This document shows, in pieces, positions 42,319 to 51,500 of a stretch of 64,000 nucleotides of DNA; within the stretch, counting starts at the first letter, position 1; every line of letters starts with the position of its first letter. The stretch comes from JADGRB01 sp036267635 (GTDB taxonomy: Bacteria > Myxococcota_A > Polyangia > Fen-1088), in contig DATAVR010000108.1 of the NCBI GenBank assembly GCA_036267635.1, forward strand, positions 44,760-108,759, given 5' to 3'. Made by a program: the position numbers and the translations under genes. Below the pieces are notes generated by a model. That model searched no databases and was not told where the DNA came from. It worked only from the letters and a program-made list of their open reading frames with translations.

Positions 42319-43590
42319 TCATTGACCACCAACTGACGCGACCCGCCCGAGCGGCGCCAGCGCCGGCTGCGTCTCGGGCGTGCGCAGGGCAGCTTCGATG
42401 TCGGCGGTGATGCGAGACGCGCCTGCGGGATTGGGATGGCCGTCGACGTCCAGGCGCAGGGACGTGTCCAGGTCGACGAGCAGGTAAGGAAGGCCGGTGT
42501 CGACGAACAGCTCGCGGATGATGGCCGCCTCGGGATGGGCGTCGAGCGCCCGGGGAGGGCCGGGGCTGACGATCACGAAGAGAGGCCTCGCCCCGCTGGC
42601 GCGCGCGGCGCGGGCTGTCGCGACGAACACCGCGCGAGCCAGCGCAATCGAGCGCGCCAGCGCCCGGGTCCCCGCATAGGGGATCCGGTCATGGACCAGC
42701 TGGCCCAACTGCGTTCGGGCCAGAAAATCCGTCGCCGGTGGCAGGAAGGAGAGGCGGCCGCTGCCGTCGACGACCAGGCGCGGGCGGTCGTCGCGCAGGC
42801 TTCGTCCCAGTTGACTGAGGACGAACACGGTGACCAGCGCGACCGGGCGGCGAACCCGGGGAAGAAGATCGGTGACCCGCAAATAAGCCTGGTCGACTCC
42901 GTATCCACCCTCGGCGACGTCCACCACCTCGAGATCGAGATCCCGCCCGCAGCGCGCGGCGAAGGTCTCGTCGTAGTCGAGGCCATATCCGCTGGCGATC
43001 GATTCGCCGGCCACCACCAGCGCAGGACGATCGAGATCGGGCGCGTCGTTCGGGCCGCGGGCGCGAAGCCCCGCGGGGCCGACCGCGTAGTTGTATGGGT
43101 GGGCGTTCAAGCTGAGCCTCGTGACGCGCGAAGCGTCGGCGATCCAGCCGTAGCGGGGATCCTGGTGTCCGATCTTCAGCTCGTAGCGCGCGGATCCCGC
43201 TGGTCGCCAGGAGAGGTGCGCGAGCCTGAGCGCCCCTTCTGCCGTCAGCACCGCGGCTGCCAGCGCTATGAATGTCCCCACCCACAGCCCGGGACCGGCC
43301 GCGTCGCGCGTCAGCGCGTGAAGGCGGCGTCCGATCGTTCGTGCGCCCAGCAGCAAGCCCAGGCCCAGCATCGCGGCGGCGCCGCGGAGGGCGAGCGCCC
43401 CTCGGGTCGGAGGCGCGAAGTAGTAAGGCAGGAAGACGTGCCGTTCGAACCAGGCGCCGTCGCATCGCCAGGCCAGCGCCAGCAACGCCGCTCCCGCCAG
43501 AGCGATCACGGCAGCCAGCCCGGCGCCCGCCTGAAAGGAGCCGCGTCGAGCCGCAGCATCGCCCGGGGGGAGGTCGTCAGGCGCCTTCAC
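42319..43590 (-). CDS. Membrane-anchored SGNH hydrolase-like protein
   Basis: The 423-residue protein has three hydrophobic helices in its first 125 residues, then an SGNH domain. Block I is ALVVAGESIASGYGLD with Ser in GESIASG (Asp of the GDS motif is Glu). Block V is DVDGHPNPAGASRI with Asp-x-x-His. Such proteins deacylate or acylate polysaccharides. It is opposite to and between a GT gene and a ferritin/carbamoyltransferase operon, so it probably acts on the same glycan. Substrate unknown. Confidence 0.78.
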   Translation of the reverse strand: MKAPDDLPPGDAAARRGSFQAGAGLAAVIALAGAALLALAWRCDGAWFERHVFLPYYFAPPTRGALALRGAAAMLGLGLLLGARTIGRRLHALTRDAAGPGLWVGTFIALAAAVLTAEGALRLAHLSWRPAGSARYELKIGHQDPRYGWIADASRVTRLSLNAHPYNYAVGPAGLRARGPNDAPDLDRPALVVAGESIASGYGLDYDETFAARCGRDLDLEVVDVAEGGYGVDQAYLRVTDLLPRVRRPVALVTVFVLSQLGRSLRDDRPRLVVDGSGRLSFLPPATDFLARTQLGQLVHDRIPYAGTRALARSIALARAVFVATARAARASGARPLFVIVSPGPPRALDAHPEAAIIRELFVDTGLPYLLVDLDTSLRLDVDGHPNPAGASRITADIEAALRTPETQPALAPLGRVASVGGQ

Positions 43591-43698
43591 TACCTCCTAG
43601 GTGGGCGCGGACTGCGTCGGCGCAAGGGGGCGAGGTTGCGATGCCGGGCGTCGACTGCGCGCCGCCGAGAGCGCCCCCGCCTGGCAATCCGTGCGCGC

Positions 43699-44505
43699 GT
43701 GACCAGCTTTTGGACGATGCTCCCCGCGCGACCCGGCCCGAGCCGCCCGATAGAACCGGCGCAGAGCGGGCGCGTCCTGGCGCCGCTTCACCGTTGGATC
43801 TGGCGTGACGTCGATCGGCGTGCGCGCAAGCTGATCCGTTTCGCCGAGACCGAGGCCGAGGGCGGGCGTCACATCGCGCACGCGGCTGAGCTGACCTCCG
43901 ATCCGCTGTTGCGGCGGCTCTTTTTGCGGCACGCGCTCGATGAAGAGCGCCACGCGGGGCTGTTTCGGGGACGCGGTCTGCAGCTGCGGCGCGAACGGAT
44001 GGCGGACCGCAAGACGGATACCAAGACCGGCTTCGACGCCGACTGGCTCGCGCCCGGCGAACGGGGGCTCGATCGATTGCAGGTGGGCGAGATGTCGGAG
44101 GCGGCGCTGCTCGCGTTCCTGCACCTGTCCGAGAAGGCCGCCGCAGAGCGCTTCGCCCTTTACGGCCAGATGTTGGAGGACGATCCGGAGACCGGAGCGG
44201 TCTTCGGCAACGTCCTGCGCGACGAGGTGTTTCACATGACGTACACGAGGACCCAGCTCACCCGGGTGGCGCCGGCCCGAGATCGACGGACGCTTTGGCG
44301 GGCCCGCGCCGGACGTCTGTGGCGCGCCTATCTCCGCATCGCCGGGGCCCTGGCGGGGCTGCTCGGCGGCATCGTTCTGACCGTGCAGTACTTCCTGCTT
44401 CTGCCGCTGTTCGCGATCGCCGCCAGGCGGGCGGCGCGGCGCGAGACAGGCGGGTGGTCCGCTTGTCCGGCGCGAGACAAAGGCGCGCTCGAGAGCCAGT
44501 ACTGA
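43699..44505 (+). CDS. Ferritin-like diiron protein with C-terminal membrane helix
   Basis: GTG 43699 gives 268 residues. Helix motifs: FAETEAEGGRHIAHAAEL (E50/E52, H58), HALDEERHAG (E82-x-x-H85) and RDEVFHMTYTR (E176-x-x-H179). The two ExxH pairs are the ferritin/rubrerythrin-like diiron ligands. A hydrophobic helix of about 25 residues (LAGLLGGIVLTVQYFLLLPLFAIAA) near residue 215-240 anchors it. It could be a small oxygenase or an iron-binding partner. Its last base A is the first base of the next ATG (TGATG), so it is co-translated with the carbamoyltransferase. Confidence 0.75.
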   Translation: MTSFWTMLPARPGPSRPIEPAQSGRVLAPLHRWIWRDVDRRARKLIRFAETEAEGGRHIAHAAELTSDPLLRRLFLRHALDEERHAGLFRGRGLQLRRERMADRKTDTKTGFDADWLAPGERGLDRLQVGEMSEAALLAFLHLSEKAAAERFALYGQMLEDDPETGAVFGNVLRDEVFHMTYTRTQLTRVAPARDRRTLWRARAGRLWRAYLRIAGALAGLLGGIVLTVQYFLLLPLFAIAARRAARRETGGWSACPARDKGALESQY

Positions 44506-46277
44506 TGCGCATCCTCGGGATCTCGGCGCACTACCACGACTCGGCGGCCGCGCTCTTGATCGACGGCGTCCCGGTCGCCGCGGTCGAGGAGGAGCGGCTC
44601 TCGCGGCACAAGAACGACGCCGCGTTTCCGCTGGCGGCGATCGCCTGGTGCCTGGAGTCGGCCGGGATCGAGCCCGGCGATCTCGACGCGGTGGTGTTCT
44701 ACGAAAAGCCGATGCTCAAGTTCGCGCGCATCCTGACCACCGTCCTGCGCGCCTTTCCGCGCTCGCGGCGGGCGTTCGTGCACGCGATGCGAAACGCGCT
44801 CGGCGAGAAGGTGTGGGTCAAGGGGATCATCACCGGCGAGCTGGGCGTCGCGCGCGACAAGGTGCTGTTCACCCAGCACCACCAGGCGCACGCGGCGGCC
44901 GCCTTCTTCTCGATGCCCACCGAGCGCGCGGCGATCCTGACCACCGACGGCGTGGGGGAGTGGGCGACCCTGACCGTCGGGCGCGGGACGCGCACGCCCG
45001 GTGGCCCGTCCAGCCTCGAGCTGCTTCGGGAGGTGCGCTTTCCGCATTCGCTGGGCCTGTTTTATTCGGCCTTCACCGCCTTTCTCGGGTTCCCGGTCAA
45101 CGAAGGCGAGTACAAGGTCATGGGCCTCGCCTCTTACGGAAAGCCGCGTTTCGTGGAAGAGGTGCGTCGCACGATCGTTCGCACAGCGGATGGCGCGTTC
45201 AGACTGGCGCTGCCGTACTTCGATTTTCAGGAGAGCGCCCGGCGGTCGTTCGGACAAGGGTTCATCGATCTCTTCGGCCCGCCTCGGGATCCTTACCAGC
45301 CGATCGATCTCGCGACGGCGGAGGGGGCGCGCTACGCCGACGTGGCCGCCAGCGCGCAGGCGGTGCTCGAGGAGGTGTTGGTCGATCTCGCCCGCGGCCT
45401 GCGCCTCGAGACCGGACTTTCCGATCTCTGCCTCGGCGGCGGCGTCGCGCTCAACGGCTGCGCCAACGCCCGGCTGCTGGCCGAGAGCGGATTCGAGCGG
45501 CTGTTCGTTCCGTCGGCGCCGGGCGACGCCGGATGCGCGCTCGGCGCGGCCCTCTACGCCGATCGAATCCATTTCGGACAGCCTGACCGCGAGCTCCCCG
45601 ACCATCCCTTCTGGGGTCCTGTCGCCGACGGGGCGGAGCTGGCCCGCATCGCGGCCGAGGACGGGCTCCCGCTCTCCAAGCTTGCCGCCGACGGGGCGCT
45701 CTATGAAGAGGTCGCGGCGGCGCTCGCCGCCGGAGAGGTGATCGGCTGGATGGACGGCGCGCTCGAGCTCGGCCCCCGCGCCCTCGGGCATCGCAGCATC
45801 CTGGCGGCGCCGCACGATGCCCGCACGCGCGATCGCCTCAACCTGCACATCAAGCGGAGGGAGGAGTTCCGCCCCTACGCGCCGGCGGTTCCCACAGAGC
45901 TCGCCGAGCGGTACTTCGAGCTGCCCTCCGGCGGCGCCCGGCTCGGCCGCTTCATGTCGGGCGTCTTTCCGGTGCGGCCAGAATGGCGCTCACGTTTGGC
46001 TGCCGTCACGCACGTCGACGGCACCGCGCGGGTGCAAACCGTCGACGCGGCGATGGCCCCTCGCTTTCATGCGCTGCTGCTGGCCTACGGAAGGCAGAGC
46101 GGCATCCCGGTCCTGCTCAACACGTCGTTCAACCTGGCTGGCGAGCCGATCGTCAACCGGGCCGTCGAGGGATATTCGACGTTCCGGCGTTGCGACATGG
46201 ATCGACTGGTCGTCGGACGCGTCATGGTGACGCGCCCGCGCAACGCCGCCCGCCAACCGGAGGAGGCGGTCGCATGA
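44505..46277 (+). CDS. NodU/CmcH-type carbamoyltransferase
   Basis: The 590-residue protein shows the family blocks: MRILGISAHYHDSAAALLIDG at the start (HxHD), QHHQAHAAAAF near 125, KVMGLASYGKP, LGGGVALNGCANARL near 305, RALGHRSILAAP and KRREEFRPYAPAV near 445, and LLNTSFNLAGEPIV near 545. These enzymes make carbamoyl-adenylate from carbamoyl phosphate and ATP and pass the carbamoyl to a hydroxyl (Nod factors, cephamycin, tobramycin, saxitoxin). The fusion of an N-terminal sugar-kinase-like part and a C-terminal YrdC-like part is normal. Acceptor here is unknown. Confidence 0.95.
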   Translation: MRILGISAHYHDSAAALLIDGVPVAAVEEERLSRHKNDAAFPLAAIAWCLESAGIEPGDLDAVVFYEKPMLKFARILTTVLRAFPRSRRAFVHAMRNALGEKVWVKGIITGELGVARDKVLFTQHHQAHAAAAFFSMPTERAAILTTDGVGEWATLTVGRGTRTPGGPSSLELLREVRFPHSLGLFYSAFTAFLGFPVNEGEYKVMGLASYGKPRFVEEVRRTIVRTADGAFRLALPYFDFQESARRSFGQGFIDLFGPPRDPYQPIDLATAEGARYADVAASAQAVLEEVLVDLARGLRLETGLSDLCLGGGVALNGCANARLLAESGFERLFVPSAPGDAGCALGAALYADRIHFGQPDRELPDHPFWGPVADGAELARIAAEDGLPLSKLAADGALYEEVAAALAAGEVIGWMDGALELGPRALGHRSILAAPHDARTRDRLNLHIKRREEFRPYAPAVPTELAERYFELPSGGARLGRFMSGVFPVRPEWRSRLAAVTHVDGTARVQTVDAAMAPRFHALLLAYGRQSGIPVLLNTSFNLAGEPIVNRAVEGYSTFRRCDMDRLVVGRVMVTRPRNAARQPEEAVA

Positions 46278-46477
46278 TCAAGCGCCGTGGAAAGTTTCGA
46301 CGGGGACTGGCCTTGCTGGCCACCGTCGGGCCGTCGGTCGGTGGGCTAGTCCGGGGGCTCTGGCACGGGCAACGCTGGATGCTGCCGCTGGCGGTGTTCC
46401 TCTGCGCGACGGGCCTCATCCTGCTGTTCGCGTTCAGCGTCGAGGCGATCGCTCCTTTTATCTACGCGATCTTCTGA
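46274..46477 (+). CDS. DUF5989-like small membrane protein (67 aa)
   Basis: ATG 46274 overlaps the carbamoyltransferase stop (ATGA). The peptide has a basic start (MIKRRGKFRRG), a GLVRGLWHGQRWMLPLAVFLCATGLILLF segment and the end APFIYAIF. An APFIYxxF end after one membrane helix and a location next to a carbamoyltransferase fit DUF5989. It likely assists or anchors the enzyme; the exact role is not known. Confidence 0.75.
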   Translation: MIKRRGKFRRGLALLATVGPSVGGLVRGLWHGQRWMLPLAVFLCATGLILLFAFSVEAIAPFIYAIF

Positions 46478-46479
46478 GG

Positions 46480-47331
46480 ATGGACGATCGACGAACCGAG
46501 ACGGTGCGGCGCTTCTATTCCGAAGCGCCGTTCCCAAGCTACGGCGCGCGCGACACGCTCGGCAGCTTGCGTCTGCGGGCCGAGCGGAGCGCGCTGGCGC
46601 GTCTGCTCGACGAAGCGATCCCCCAGGACGCCCGCGTGCTCGATCTCGGCTGCGGGACCGGACAGATGACGATCTTTCTGGCCAACGGAAACCGCCGGGT
46701 CGTGGGCGCGGACCTCACGCGCGCGTCGCTGGCGCTGGCGGCGGACGCGGCGCGCCGGTTCGGCGTGGAACGGACGCTCTTCGTCGAGACCGATCTGCGG
46801 CGCCCCGGCCTGGCCGAGGGGCGATTCGACGTGGTCCTCTCGCTCGGCGTCTTGCACCACACGCCAGATCCCCGCGCCGCCTTCGGCGCCCTGGTGCGGC
46901 TGGCCCGACCAGACGGCGTGATCGTGGTCGGCCTCTACAACGCCTTCGCGCGGCTTCCGCACCGACTGCGGCGCCTGCTGGCACGCGCGACGGGGATGCG
47001 GCTCATTCCCTTCGACCCGATCCTCGGCGAGCGGGAGGCGGAGCCCGCCCGCCGCGCGGCCTGGCTGCGAGATCAGTACCTGCACCCCGAGGAGCACCGC
47101 CACACGCTGGGCGAGGTGCAGGCCTGGTTCCGCGAGAACGACGTGGAGTACCTCCGCAGCTACCCGAGCGCCCTCCTCGACGGCGGCGCCGCTCGAGACG
47201 AAGAGCTCTTCTCGCCGGCCGAGGACAACTGGTGGCCGGAAGGAATCCTCGCCCAGCTGGGCTGGATGGGCACGCTCGGTGCCGAGGGCGGTCTCTTTGT
47301 CGTGATTGGTCGCCGGCGGCGACCTCGATGA
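46480..47331 (+). CDS. SAM-dependent methyltransferase
   Basis: A 283-residue class I methyltransferase starting 2 bp after the DUF5989 gene. SAM motif I is RVLDLGCGTGQMTIFLA (about 52-68), the acid-loop strand is VVGADLTRASLALA, and motif post-I/IV is FDVVLSLGVLHHTPDP. The N-terminal ETVRRFYSEAPFPSYG is seen in methyltransferases of glycan clusters. The C-terminal HPEEHRHTLGEVQAWF likely binds acceptor. Its place in the operon suggests it methylates the same molecule that is carbamoylated. Confidence 0.85.
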   Translation: MDDRRTETVRRFYSEAPFPSYGARDTLGSLRLRAERSALARLLDEAIPQDARVLDLGCGTGQMTIFLANGNRRVVGADLTRASLALAADAARRFGVERTLFVETDLRRPGLAEGRFDVVLSLGVLHHTPDPRAAFGALVRLARPDGVIVVGLYNAFARLPHRLRRLLARATGMRLIPFDPILGEREAEPARRAAWLRDQYLHPEEHRHTLGEVQAWFRENDVEYLRSYPSALLDGGAARDEELFSPAEDNWWPEGILAQLGWMGTLGAEGGLFVVIGRRRRPR

Positions 47332-47340
47332 GCTCGAGCC

Positions 47341-48417
47341 TCAGCCCGCCGCGACCGCGGCGCGCGGGCGTCTGCTTGGCCAGGCCCTGCGCAGCCGCGG
47401 CGCCAGCGTCGAGGAGGCGAGGCCGAGCAGCACGCCGGCTGCGATGTCGGGCACCCAGTGGTGGCGCAGGTAGATCGTCGAGAGCCACAGGGAGACGACC
47501 AGCGGCAGACAGATCCAGAAGTAGAGCCGCGGGCGCCGGACAAAGAGCGCGTCGCCGAAGCGCCAGGCATAGAACAGCGTGAGCAGCGCCAGCGAGCAGT
47601 GAAGCGAGGGGAAGGCCGACCGGACGCGCAGCGGGTCGACCGTGTCGAAGGCGCTCTGTTGCAGCTCGTAGAGGCCGGTCAGCGAATGCAGGTGCGCGGG
47701 AGAGAAGCCGCCGCTGCCGCTCGACAGGGGCGGATAGAAGCGCGGCGGCCCCGCCGGGAACAGGAGGAACAGCAGGAAACCGATCCCCATCTGCAAGATC
47801 ACCGCGGTCGAAAGCTCCCGCAGATCATGCCGCCGGCCGCGCAGCGAAAGAGCGCAGGCGACGACCATCGGGAGGACGAAGTAGAGACCGTAGGTGAACG
47901 ACATCCAGTCGGTGAGCAGCGGATGGGAGAGGCGTCCTGCCCAGACCGTCGGCTCGACCCCGAACAGGCGCAGGTCAGTCCGGTAGAGGACGGCGTCGAT
48001 CGTCGTCTTGCGGATGACACCGGTGTACGTCTCCATGCTCTCGAACGCCCACATGATGATGGTGAAGGGAGCCCAGTCGCGGATGACCCGTCGGGCGGCG
48101 GTGCGGAAGTCGGACCAAGCATCGGGTGCGCCGCGCACGATGGCGGGCGCACGACGGACGAAGGCGACGACGACCAGCAAGACGAGGATCCCACCCGCCA
48201 CCAGGATCGGCCCCTTGGCCCAAACAAAGGAGGCCCCGAACGCGGCGACCAGCACCGCCAGCGCGGCGACAAAGACCAGCGTCAGCCCGAAGTCCGGGCC
48301 GAGCGCGCTGGCGATCCGGAGGAGGCCGTTCGGGCGCGGACCGCCGGCGCCCTCGACGGAGGGACCCGGGTCGACGCGAGGAGAGGGGGCGGCGTTCGCT
48401 CGAGCCGGAACCGACAC
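47341..48417 (-). CDS. PAP2-superfamily lipid phosphotransferase, Aur1-like
   Basis: A 358-residue inner-membrane protein with about eight hydrophobic helices after a Pro-rich N-terminus. PAP2 motif 2 is RSAFPSLHCSLALL and motif 3 is YLRHHWVPDIAAGVLLG, with the catalytic His pair. Motif 1 (KxxxxxxRP) is not visible, a feature of inositol-phosphotransferase (Aur1-like) relatives. The N-terminal half carries the long AFESMETYTGVI segment. It may transfer or remove a head group from a phospholipid. It runs convergent to the methyltransferase (9 bp apart). Confidence 0.75.
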   Translation of the reverse strand: MSVPARANAAPSPRVDPGPSVEGAGGPRPNGLLRIASALGPDFGLTLVFVAALAVLVAAFGASFVWAKGPILVAGGILVLLVVVAFVRRAPAIVRGAPDAWSDFRTAARRVIRDWAPFTIIMWAFESMETYTGVIRKTTIDAVLYRTDLRLFGVEPTVWAGRLSHPLLTDWMSFTYGLYFVLPMVVACALSLRGRRHDLRELSTAVILQMGIGFLLFLLFPAGPPRFYPPLSSGSGGFSPAHLHSLTGLYELQQSAFDTVDPLRVRSAFPSLHCSLALLTLFYAWRFGDALFVRRPRLYFWICLPLVVSLWLSTIYLRHHWVPDIAAGVLLGLASSTLAPRLRRAWPSRRPRAAVAAG

Positions 48418-48577
48418 AAACGTAAAGGGGCTATCTCAGTCGGGGTCTGTCAATCGCTCTCGGCGCGAGAAGTCGTCGCTTCTTTTCACGGCGACCGCGC
48501 ATTCCAGGATGGCCGATCGAGCAGCGCGGCGAGCGTCTCCGGCAGAGCTCGTCGGCAGGAGATCTGACGAGGAGTCG

Positions 48578-51500
48578 TCAGAAGGGGAGGGTCACCGGAT
48601 CGAGGCGTCTGATGGTGGTGCCGTCACCGAGATTCCCGTCCAGATTGAACCCCCAGCACTGAGCACCCCCGTTCGACAGGAGGACGCAGGTTCCGTTGCT
48701 TCCGCCCGTCACGGCGATCGCACCCGAGGCCAGGACCTGCCGGCAGCCCGCCAGGAAGTTCGCGCATTCATTCGAAGGATTGGTGAAGTAGTTGTAGTCG
48801 GCACCGATCAGGTTGAACCCGAATCCCGAGGAGACCTTCCCGGTGGTGCCGCTGCCCAGCTCTCCGCTCGAGTTGTCGCCCCAGCAAAACAGCGAGCTCT
48901 CCGAGCGGAGCGCGCAGGTGTGGAAAGCGCCCGCGCTGATCGAGGTGACGTTGCCCAAAACACGGCGCTGGTTCGATGCCTGGTCCGTTACGATGGGGAC
49001 CCCGGCCGTCCGCAGCGATCCGTAGCCGGGATCACCAAACTGCAGAGCGTTGTTGGATCCCCAGCAGACGACCTCGCCGGGCACCAGGTCGCCATCAACG
49101 ATGGCGCAGCTGTGGAACTCGCCGGTCGCGATCCCCTTGGCGGTGACCCCGGACAGCCCGAGGTTCGCCCTGGTTTGAATCGATCGCGCGGTCGTCGTTC
49201 CATCGCCCACCTGGCCGAACTGATTTTCGCCCCAACAAAACACCCGGCCCAAAGTGTCCAGGGCACAAACGTGCTGGCCGGCCGCGTCGATGGCGGTCGT
49301 ATTGGCGCTGTTCGGGATCTGCACCGGAGACGCGTGATTGTTTGCCGTCCCGCTGGTTCCAAGCCCGAGCTCTCCCATCTCATTGCGGCCCCAGCACGAG
49401 ATGGTTCCGTCGGACTTGAGGGCGCAGGTGAACTCGAATCCAGAGGCCAGCGCCGTCACGTTCGTGAGGCCGGGAACCTGGACCGGCGTCGTTTGCTGCG
49501 GCGCCTGACTGGAGGTGGTCGTTCCAATCCCGAGCTGGCCGACGTCATTCGCCCCCCAGCACCAGACCGTGCCGTCCTGCTTCACAGCGCAGACAGTTCC
49601 GCCCTCTCCCACCGTGACACCGGCGACGCCGCTCGACATTCCTTGCACGGGCACCGGGCTGAGCGCCTGGTTCTGCGTTCCGTTGCCGACCTCACCGAAG
49701 GTGTTGCTGCCCCAGCAGGCGAGCGCCCCGTTGCCGTGGATCTCGCAACCGTCTGGATTCTGACGTCCGAGGGCGATCGTGAGCGGCGTCGTGGGCGCGG
49801 CCTCGCCGAGCTGGGTGACGAGCCGACAGCGGGGCGTGCCCCAGCCGGTCGCCAGATCGTATCCGGGGACGGCCGTGTAGAGCGGCTGGGAGGGGGTTGC
49901 GTTCTGGTTGTTGCTGCCGTCCGCGATGTCGTGCAGAGACTTGGTGTAAAGCTGCGGCGACTGCGCGATAGCGACCATCGTCTGATTGGGCGGTCCCAGA
50001 GCAGCGAGCTGGTTCTGGGCTCTGCGCTCGTTGACGAGGGCCATGAATCCCGCCCACAGCGGCGACGCGATGCTGGTGCCGTTGAGGGTGGCCAGGTTGC
50101 CGGTGATGAGATTTTGTCCCGAGGCGGGCGGGTTGGTGCAGTTTGCCGGGGTGCTGTCCAACCCGCAGGTGACGATCCCTTCGACGTTGGTGGCGATCAT
50201 GGTGAAGTCCGGGACGCTTTTGCCGAACGCGATCGACTCTATCCCCGTCGCGAGATCGAAGGCGGCCACCAGTCCTCCGCCGCTGCCGACCCAGGCCGAC
50301 TCGGACTGATAAGCGAAGGAGGTGCTGGTCATCGTCAGCGTGGTCCCTCCGATGGTGGTGAACTGCGTGACGTCCAAAGGTGTGTTCTGGAGGGGGGCGT
50401 TGAAGCCGTCGTATGAGCCGTCGTCGCCCGTCGGGTAAAACAGCGCCACCCCCTTGGCGGTCATGAGATTCAGCAGATTAGAGGTGTTGCCGTCGCCGAT
50501 CGTCACGTCGAAGGAGGTGCTGACCTGATGCGGCGGCGAGGCCATCATGACGATGTCACCGAGCGACGTGGTGATCGACGAGCTGATGAGGAAGACGACC
50601 GGTTGCGCGCCGGGCGCCATCGCCTTGACCATCTCGATGTCGCCCGCCGTCTCGATGCTCGCCAGGACCCTCTGCGGATCCACGGTCGCCGAGATCGTCG
50701 AGCCCGACATCACGTTCTGAGGCACCGTGGCGGTGGTGATGCCGTTCAGGGACTCGTATTTTTGAATGTCGCTGAGCTCGTATCCGGCGCCGGCGATGAG
50801 CCCGACCGTCTGGCCGGTGCCGTCGAGGTTGGTGCAGGGGACGTAGGCCCGGCGCAGGTCCCGACTCAGGTAGTTGCCGACGTTCCCCGAGCCGTTCCCG
50901 CCCGCCTGGGCCAGGTCCATGGTCTTGTCGGGCTCTACGAAGAAGTCGGTCAGCCCGCTGATGTAGTAGATGGGCACCGGCGACCCGAAGTCGAAGGTCG
51001 GCTCCCGATCGGGCGCATAGAACGAGCTTCCGTCGGGGCGCAGATAGGTGTTCAGGTTCACGAAGAACGCCTGCTCGATCTGGGCGGCCGTGCCGCTGAG
51101 GCTGAGGATGACCCGATTGGGATAGGTCCTGAAGATCGAGAACCCCTTGGCCTGCGCGAACTGGGTGATGGCCTGGTAGTCGGCCGCCGAGGGGGCGTAG
51201 GTCGCCATGATGGCCGCGTCGGTCAGAAACTGGCCGTAGGTCGGGCTGTTCGGATTGGCGGCTTGGGTGGCGACGGCCTCCAGGCCGACGGGGTTGTTCA
51301 ACGCCAGCCCGATGGCGAAATCGACGGTGGTGTTCGCGGGAACCGGCGCCACCAGCGTGGCAGCCGCCATCGCCGGGGTGATGTGCGTCTGCGCCGGTTT
51401 CTGCGCCCCCTGCGGCGAGCGACAGGCGGGCGTCGAAATCCCAGAGGCCGAGCTGAAGACCAGGTTGCCCTGAGCGTAGACGGCGAAGTGGCTGTTGGTG

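Noticed and set aside
48008..50416. 802-codon plus frame under the sedolisin
   Set aside because: Shadow of the RCC1 repeats and PAP2 gene; low-complexity Arg/Asp/Gly.
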